Shown here: positions 60,596 to 64,000 of the stretch, piece by piece | Position numbering within the stretch: the stretch's first letter is position 1 | Layout: the number at the start of each line of letters is the position of its first letter | Assembly (NCBI GenBank): GCA_040905145.1 | Contig: JBBDSC010000207.1 | Coordinates: 15,669-79,668, forward strand | Source of the DNA: DATGMS01 sp040905145 | GTDB taxonomy: Bacteria > Bacteroidota > Bacteroidia > Cytophagales > Cyclobacteriaceae | Reading direction: 5' to 3' | DNA length: 64,000 bases | Notes under the pieces: model-generated | Told to the model about the DNA's origin: nothing | What the model saw: only the letters and a program-made list of their open reading frames with translations | Database searches by the model: none | Program-made: the position numbers and the translations under genes

Positions 60596-61843
60596 ATGGA
60601 GCATCCATATGGATACATAGTAGAAAATAAACTTTACTTAAAAGGATTTATAGATCAGGAAGATAGAATTATCGGTGAAGTAAAGGAAGATGAAGAATCT
60701 ACCATTAAGTATTTTGAAGACAGGTTTCAGGTCGTAAAGGAAAAGGTGGAGAACCTGAAAAAAGATATAGCGGAAAATCAAAATAAGGGTTCTTTTTTAA
60801 TGAAACTCATCCACTTAAGGGATTCCTTGATGCACTATGATGCACTCGGGGATTTCGTCCCCCTCGTCGGGGAATTAAACCAGCTGGAAAATTATCTTGA
60901 GGAGATTATAAAAGCTAACCGTAAGAGGAACCTTGAAATAAAAAAGGCCCTGATCCTTGAAGCTGAAGCTTTAATGAACAGTACGGACTGGAAAAAAACA
61001 TCTGAGGAATTTAAAAACCTAAAGCTAAGGTGGATCAAAACCGGTCCTGTGGAAAAAGAATTAGAAGAAGAAGTTGAACAACCATTTCATGCTGCAATAG
61101 ATACTTTTTTTGAAAACAGGAAAAATTATTTTGAAGGATTGGCGCTTCAAGCGGAGGAAAACATCAAAGTTTATGAAGATCTGTTGTTGCAAGCAAGGCA
61201 GGCCTATGAACTGTCTGATGTTAAGCTGGCCTTTGAAATCAGTAAGAAAATTCAAAAGCAATGGAAAGAATCCGGCAGGGTCCCCGCTGAAAAAAGGCAG
61301 CCCCTATGGGATGAGTTTTCGAAATTAAATAACCGCATTTTCAGTAAATTCAAAAGGGCGGCACAAAACACCCCAACAATAAGCCCCGGCAACCTCCTCC
61401 GGAAATTAGAAAGGATGAACAATGAAATGAAGGCCCTGGCTGATTCCCCTTATAGCCCAGAAACCCTTGCTGCCGCCAAACGTCTGCAAGAGGAGTGGAA
61501 AAAACTTCCCAAAAGAAAGCCAAAAGAGGCGCAGCAAAGTTCCCGTTCATTTATTTTTTCAATGGATATAGTTTTTGAAAGATCTTTTTTGAACAGGCTG
61601 GTCCAGTCGAAATATCAAGACTTTGATCAGAAAGAAGCTAAAGAGCAAAACCAAATCAGAACCTCCCTCCTTAAGGATTTAATTAACCGGGATCAAAGAG
61701 AGTGGGAAACCATCAAGGAAAATTCCGAGAAATTCAGGACTCATGGGGATGATTTCGAAACTATACTTCAAAGAAAGATGAGTGCCTATAAAAGAAAAGT
61801 TGAAGTTAAAAATCACATTCTCACGGAACTTTTAAACAAATAA
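60596..61843 (+). CDS. DUF349 domain protein
   Basis: 415 residues, helical, charged. Repeated units around WKKTSEEFKNLKLRWIKTGPV, ISKKIQKQWKESGRVPAEKRQPLWDEFSKL and KRLQEEWKKLPKRKPKE are DUF349 repeats, in which a conserved W and GxxP recur. No signal peptide. Function unknown in Bacteroidota. It is divergent from ettA, with 157 bp between. Confidence 0.88.
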   Translation: MEHPYGYIVENKLYLKGFIDQEDRIIGEVKEDEESTIKYFEDRFQVVKEKVENLKKDIAENQNKGSFLMKLIHLRDSLMHYDALGDFVPLVGELNQLENYLEEIIKANRKRNLEIKKALILEAEALMNSTDWKKTSEEFKNLKLRWIKTGPVEKELEEEVEQPFHAAIDTFFENRKNYFEGLALQAEENIKVYEDLLLQARQAYELSDVKLAFEISKKIQKQWKESGRVPAEKRQPLWDEFSKLNNRIFSKFKRAAQNTPTISPGNLLRKLERMNNEMKALADSPYSPETLAAAKRLQEEWKKLPKRKPKEAQQSSRSFIFSMDIVFERSFLNRLVQSKYQDFDQKEAKEQNQIRTSLLKDLINRDQREWETIKENSEKFRTHGDDFETILQRKMSAYKRKVEVKNHILTELLNK

Positions 61844-61875
61844 ACGGTTAGGGTTTTAAATTATAAAAGAATTTA

Positions 61876-61883
61876 TATTTTTG
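61876..61883 (+). promoter_or_regulatory. putative -7 promoter element of the DUF2795 gene
   Basis: TATTTTTG matches TAnnTTTG, 36 bp before the ATG at 61920. A -33 TTG was not clear. Confidence 0.4.
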
Positions 61884-61919
61884 CATCCCGTTAAGACGGA
61901 AAATTCAAATTATGCGCGT

Positions 61920-62141
61920 ATGTATTGGACATTAGAATTAGCATCTTATCTTGAAGATGCTCCCTGGCCAGCCACCAAAGATGAGTTGATTGATTTCGCT
62001 ATTCGATCCGGCACCCCACTGGAAGTCGTTGAAAACCTTCAGGAATTGGAAGATGATGGTGAACCATATGAAAATATCGAGGAAATCTGGCCAGATTACC
62101 CAACTAAAGACGACTTCTTCTTTAACGAAGATGAATATTAA
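61920..62141 (+). CDS. DUF2795 family small protein
   Basis: 73 residues starting MYWTLELASYLEDAPWPATKDELIDFAIRSGTPLEVVENLQEL and ending in an acidic tail (IWPDYPTKDDFFFNEDEY). The ATG at 61920 was chosen because the TTG-led frame at 61881 starts inside the promoter. DUF2795 proteins are small helical, presumably nucleic-acid- or protein-binding factors of unknown role, strongly conserved in Bacteroidota. Confidence 0.88.
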   Translation: MYWTLELASYLEDAPWPATKDELIDFAIRSGTPLEVVENLQELEDDGEPYENIEEIWPDYPTKDDFFFNEDEY

Positions 62142-62167
62142 AAAAAAGCTCTTTACGGGCTTTTTTT
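62139..62167. terminator. bidirectional hairpin terminator
   Basis: AAAAAAAGC, TCTTTACGG and GCTTTTTTT form a stem with A- and T-runs on both sides, between the DUF2795 gene and the convergent LiaF-like gene. Confidence 0.85.
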
Positions 62168-62172
62168 CTCAT

Positions 62173-62994
62173 TTAAAAGGACTTTATTTCCAGACTGCCG
62201 AAGACTACCGTCCCTTTGATCCTCAAGACCTTACTCGGATCAGGAGTAGTCTGGGGATACATTCTTTTGTCCTCTATTCCCGCAAACACATTGGTCACGT
62301 CGATCTGTAGGTCCCAATGAGGGGGTACGATTAATTTTAATCCCCCAAATGCAATCTCAACATCCAAAAAGGCATGTTCTGCTAAATCTGATTGCCTGAG
62401 ATCTATCTCTGATCCTCCAAAAATAACAGAAACTTTTCCTCCTTTAAAGCTTTTTGACCGCACTCTTTTTTGAACCCCACAAAAGAAAGCCTGTGAACTG
62501 AGGAAATCTCCCTGATCCTTATAAAAAGCAGTTGAAGCTTTACCCCAGGGACCTTTATCAGATGGATGTTTTTCTGATGAATCTTTATCTTTGGGGTTCC
62601 CACCCCCATAAAAGAAACCCCTGTTCAGCGTTCTTTCCTTATCCTCCAATTCATTCCTATTGTTCGGATTGTTGTTCCTTCTGTTCAGGATAATGTAAAG
62701 CCCCAACAAAATCAAACCTACCGGAATCACGTATTTTCCAATGTCTATGGGTAAATTAAATTCCGTTTTTAATAAAAAGAAGGTCCCAAACAACAACATA
62801 AAAAAGCCAAAGCCACTTTGAAATTTATGCTTTATCAAAATGATCAGTCCCAAGGCAATAAAAATCATGGGCCAGGACAGCAACCATCCCGGAAAAATTA
62901 TGCCTAATTCTTTCAATAACCATATGGATCCTATTACCAGAATCAACAACCCAAGAGTAAGGTTGTTTTGAGAATTTCTGTAACTACGTTTCAT
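62173..62994 (-). CDS. LiaF/DUF5668-like membrane protein with cell-wall-response domain
   Basis: 273 residues. The N-terminal third has four hydrophobic spans (LTLGLLILVIGSIWLLKELGII, WLLSWPMIFIALGLIILI, GFFMLLFGTFFLL, VIPVGLILLGLYII). A flexible, polar linker follows, then a beta-rich C-terminal domain (VSVIFGGSEIDLRQSDL, FLDVEIAFGGLKLIVPPHWDLQIDVTNVFAGIEDKR, VFGSLEIKS) like LiaF/DUF2154. In Firmicutes LiaF restrains the LiaSR system; here no kinase is adjacent, so the function is open. Confidence 0.88.
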   Translation of the reverse strand: MKRSYRNSQNNLTLGLLILVIGSIWLLKELGIIFPGWLLSWPMIFIALGLIILIKHKFQSGFGFFMLLFGTFFLLKTEFNLPIDIGKYVIPVGLILLGLYIILNRRNNNPNNRNELEDKERTLNRGFFYGGGNPKDKDSSEKHPSDKGPWGKASTAFYKDQGDFLSSQAFFCGVQKRVRSKSFKGGKVSVIFGGSEIDLRQSDLAEHAFLDVEIAFGGLKLIVPPHWDLQIDVTNVFAGIEDKRMYPQTTPDPSKVLRIKGTVVFGSLEIKSF

Positions 62995-63146
62995 GTGTAT
63001 ATAATTTTGCTTTTTATAAGGGACGACTTGTCCGCCAAAGTGGGATAGAATGCATTTACTATATCTTTATAGTTTCTAATTTTCTTAACCACCAGGTGCA
63101 CAAAGCAATACGGAGAAAGCTTTGTGGAACGGAGAACAAATGGATC

Positions 63147-63827
63147 TCAATGTATGCTCTTCTGAATTAAAAATTCCGCATACCCTATATCCTCCGGTGT
63201 AGTGATTTTAATATTTTCTGCGTTACCGGCAATCAGGTTTACCTGCCAGCCCTGATGTTCGAAAACGGTAGCATCATCGGTAAAATGCGACTCTTCGGCC
63301 ACCTCAAAAGCCTGCTTGATTTTCGAGAGCTGAAAAGTCTGCGGGGTCTGCACCAGTCTAAAATATTCCCGTTTTTGAAAACAAGATCTTCCATCCTTGC
63401 TTAGTCTCCTGATAGAATCCTTCAATGGGACCACGGCAATAGCACTCCCAAAGCGCTGAGCTTCCTGAAAACCCCGTTCAATCACTTGTTGATTGACAAA
63501 AGGGCGCACCCCATCGTGTATTGCTACCAAACCTTCTGCTTCACTTATTGAATTCAAACCGTTCTTCACAGACTGGAACCTAGAGCTCCCCCCTTCTACC
63601 AGTTTGTGGGCAATTGAAAAATCAAATTGATCACAAAGCTTTTTCCAAAATTCAAAATCATTCCCCGGGATGACCAATATTAAATTAATATCAATGGAAT
63701 TGTGATAAAAAGAAGACAGGGTGTGCATAAGGACAGGCTTCCCTCCTATTTCCAGATATTGTTTGGGTATGGAAGCCCCCATACGGGTACCGCTGCCCCC
63801 TGCAACAATTATGGCAAACTTTCTCAT
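63147..63827 (-). CDS. ispD: 2-C-methyl-D-erythritol 4-phosphate cytidylyltransferase
   Basis: 226 residues. It couples MEP to CTP in the non-mevalonate isoprenoid pathway. Motifs: the nucleotide-binding GGSGTRMGASIPKQYLEIGG at residues 10-29 with basic residues for CTP, VAIHDGVRPFV, and TDDATVFEHQGW. Length is normal. It is preceded, two bases upstream on the same strand, by a gene cut by the window edge. Confidence 0.95.
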   Translation of the reverse strand: MRKFAIIVAGGSGTRMGASIPKQYLEIGGKPVLMHTLSSFYHNSIDINLILVIPGNDFEFWKKLCDQFDFSIAHKLVEGGSSRFQSVKNGLNSISEAEGLVAIHDGVRPFVNQQVIERGFQEAQRFGSAIAVVPLKDSIRRLSKDGRSCFQKREYFRLVQTPQTFQLSKIKQAFEVAEESHFTDDATVFEHQGWQVNLIAGNAENIKITTPEDIGYAEFLIQKSIH

Positions 63828-63829
63828 CT

Positions 63830-64000
63830 TTAAATTTTATCCAAAGCTAAGGAAGAATTTGTAAAAAAAACAGGGGTAAAAAAAGCGGAGGAAGAATGAA
63901 CCGTCTTAATAGATTGAAGGGCTTCATTTAATGTTCTAAGCCCAGAGAGGCCATATGTTTGCAAAAGGTTTATAGCATAAATTTCAGGAAATAAGTAGTT
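63830..64000 (-). CDS. C-terminal fragment of an unidentified gene (5' end outside window)
   Basis: The reverse strand is open from the window edge to a TAA at 63830-63832: 56 residues, including PEIYAINLLQTYGLSGLRTL and ending FTNSSLALDKI. It lies two bases before the ispD ATG, so the genes are co-transcribed. The family was not recognised from this tail. Confidence 0.6.
   Translation of the reverse strand, partial: NYLFPEIYAINLLQTYGLSGLRTLNEALQSIKTVHSSSAFFTPVFFTNSSLALDKI

Noticed and set aside
1..64000. tRNA, rRNA, tmRNA or 6S RNA genes
   Set aside because: Reading the intergenic gaps gave no TTCGA-type T-loop with flanking stems or other conserved RNA core apart from the cobalamin riboswitch.

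Overview
The window reads as a chromosome segment of a Bacteroidota bacterium, most likely a marine or soil Cytophagales member of the Cyclobacteriaceae type. Support comes from the gene families (BtuG/BtuB cobalamin pair, RNase Y with ZapA, EttA, DUF349, DUF1684, PF12831-type FAD oxidoreductases), promoters of the form TAnnTTTG with an upstream TTG, scarce Shine-Dalgarno sequences and many lipoproteins. The genus is inference; no rRNA or tRNA gene is visible.

Layout. 1-3.5 kb: partial glycosyltransferase, ruvC, a lone HI0074-family protein, a DUF1640-like membrane gene, and a PIN/UPF0175 toxin-antitoxin pair bracketed by direct repeats. 3.5-11.3 kb: a cobalamin acquisition locus with a riboswitch driving btuB, a btuG-like propeller lipoprotein and a Dph6-like PP-loop ATPase leftward, and btuF-, btuC- and btuD-like ABC genes rightward; a YhcG (DUF1016) fragment is fused onto btuF. 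11.4-18.6 kb: a CzcCBA-type heavy-metal efflux operon, a YnfA gene and a broken cation-efflux gene. 18.7-21.7 kb: SDR gene, MarR regulator, ferredoxin-NADP reductase and 2Fe-2S ferredoxin. 22-29.3 kb: methylmalonyl-CoA mutase (both subunits), dnaA, a DUF3298 lipoprotein and meaB. 29.3-31.4 kb: HemJ, SCO1 and cytochrome c genes. 32-37 kb: an ABC exporter-like trio with a DUF3299-like protein, then two sensor kinases. 37-39.6 kb: sucD, SDR and a lipoprotein. 39.65-41.51 kb: an AT-rich two-gene island between 24-bp direct repeats. 41.6-48.1 kb: a GH13 enzyme, two PF12831 FAD oxidoreductases, DinB, a frameshifted SRPBCC gene and a MORN protein. 48.3-64 kb: housekeeping genes (rny, zapA, a zapB-like gene, pheT, radC, rpsT, a DEAD helicase, an aminotransferase, ettA, DUF349, ispD).

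Functional links. The B12 uptake locus and the B12-dependent methylmalonyl-CoA mutase with its GTPase chaperone MeaB lie within 26 kb, so the window covers both acquisition and use of cobalamin; sucD adds the next step of the same propionate/succinate branch. HemJ, SCO1 and cytochrome c fit respiratory-chain assembly. The more unusual points are the repeat-derived signal peptide of the efflux outer-membrane protein, the YhcG-BtuF chimera, the repeat-bracketed toxin-antitoxin module, the direct-repeat-flanked island, and a REC-kinase whose conserved acidic residue after the phospho-accepting His is Gly.
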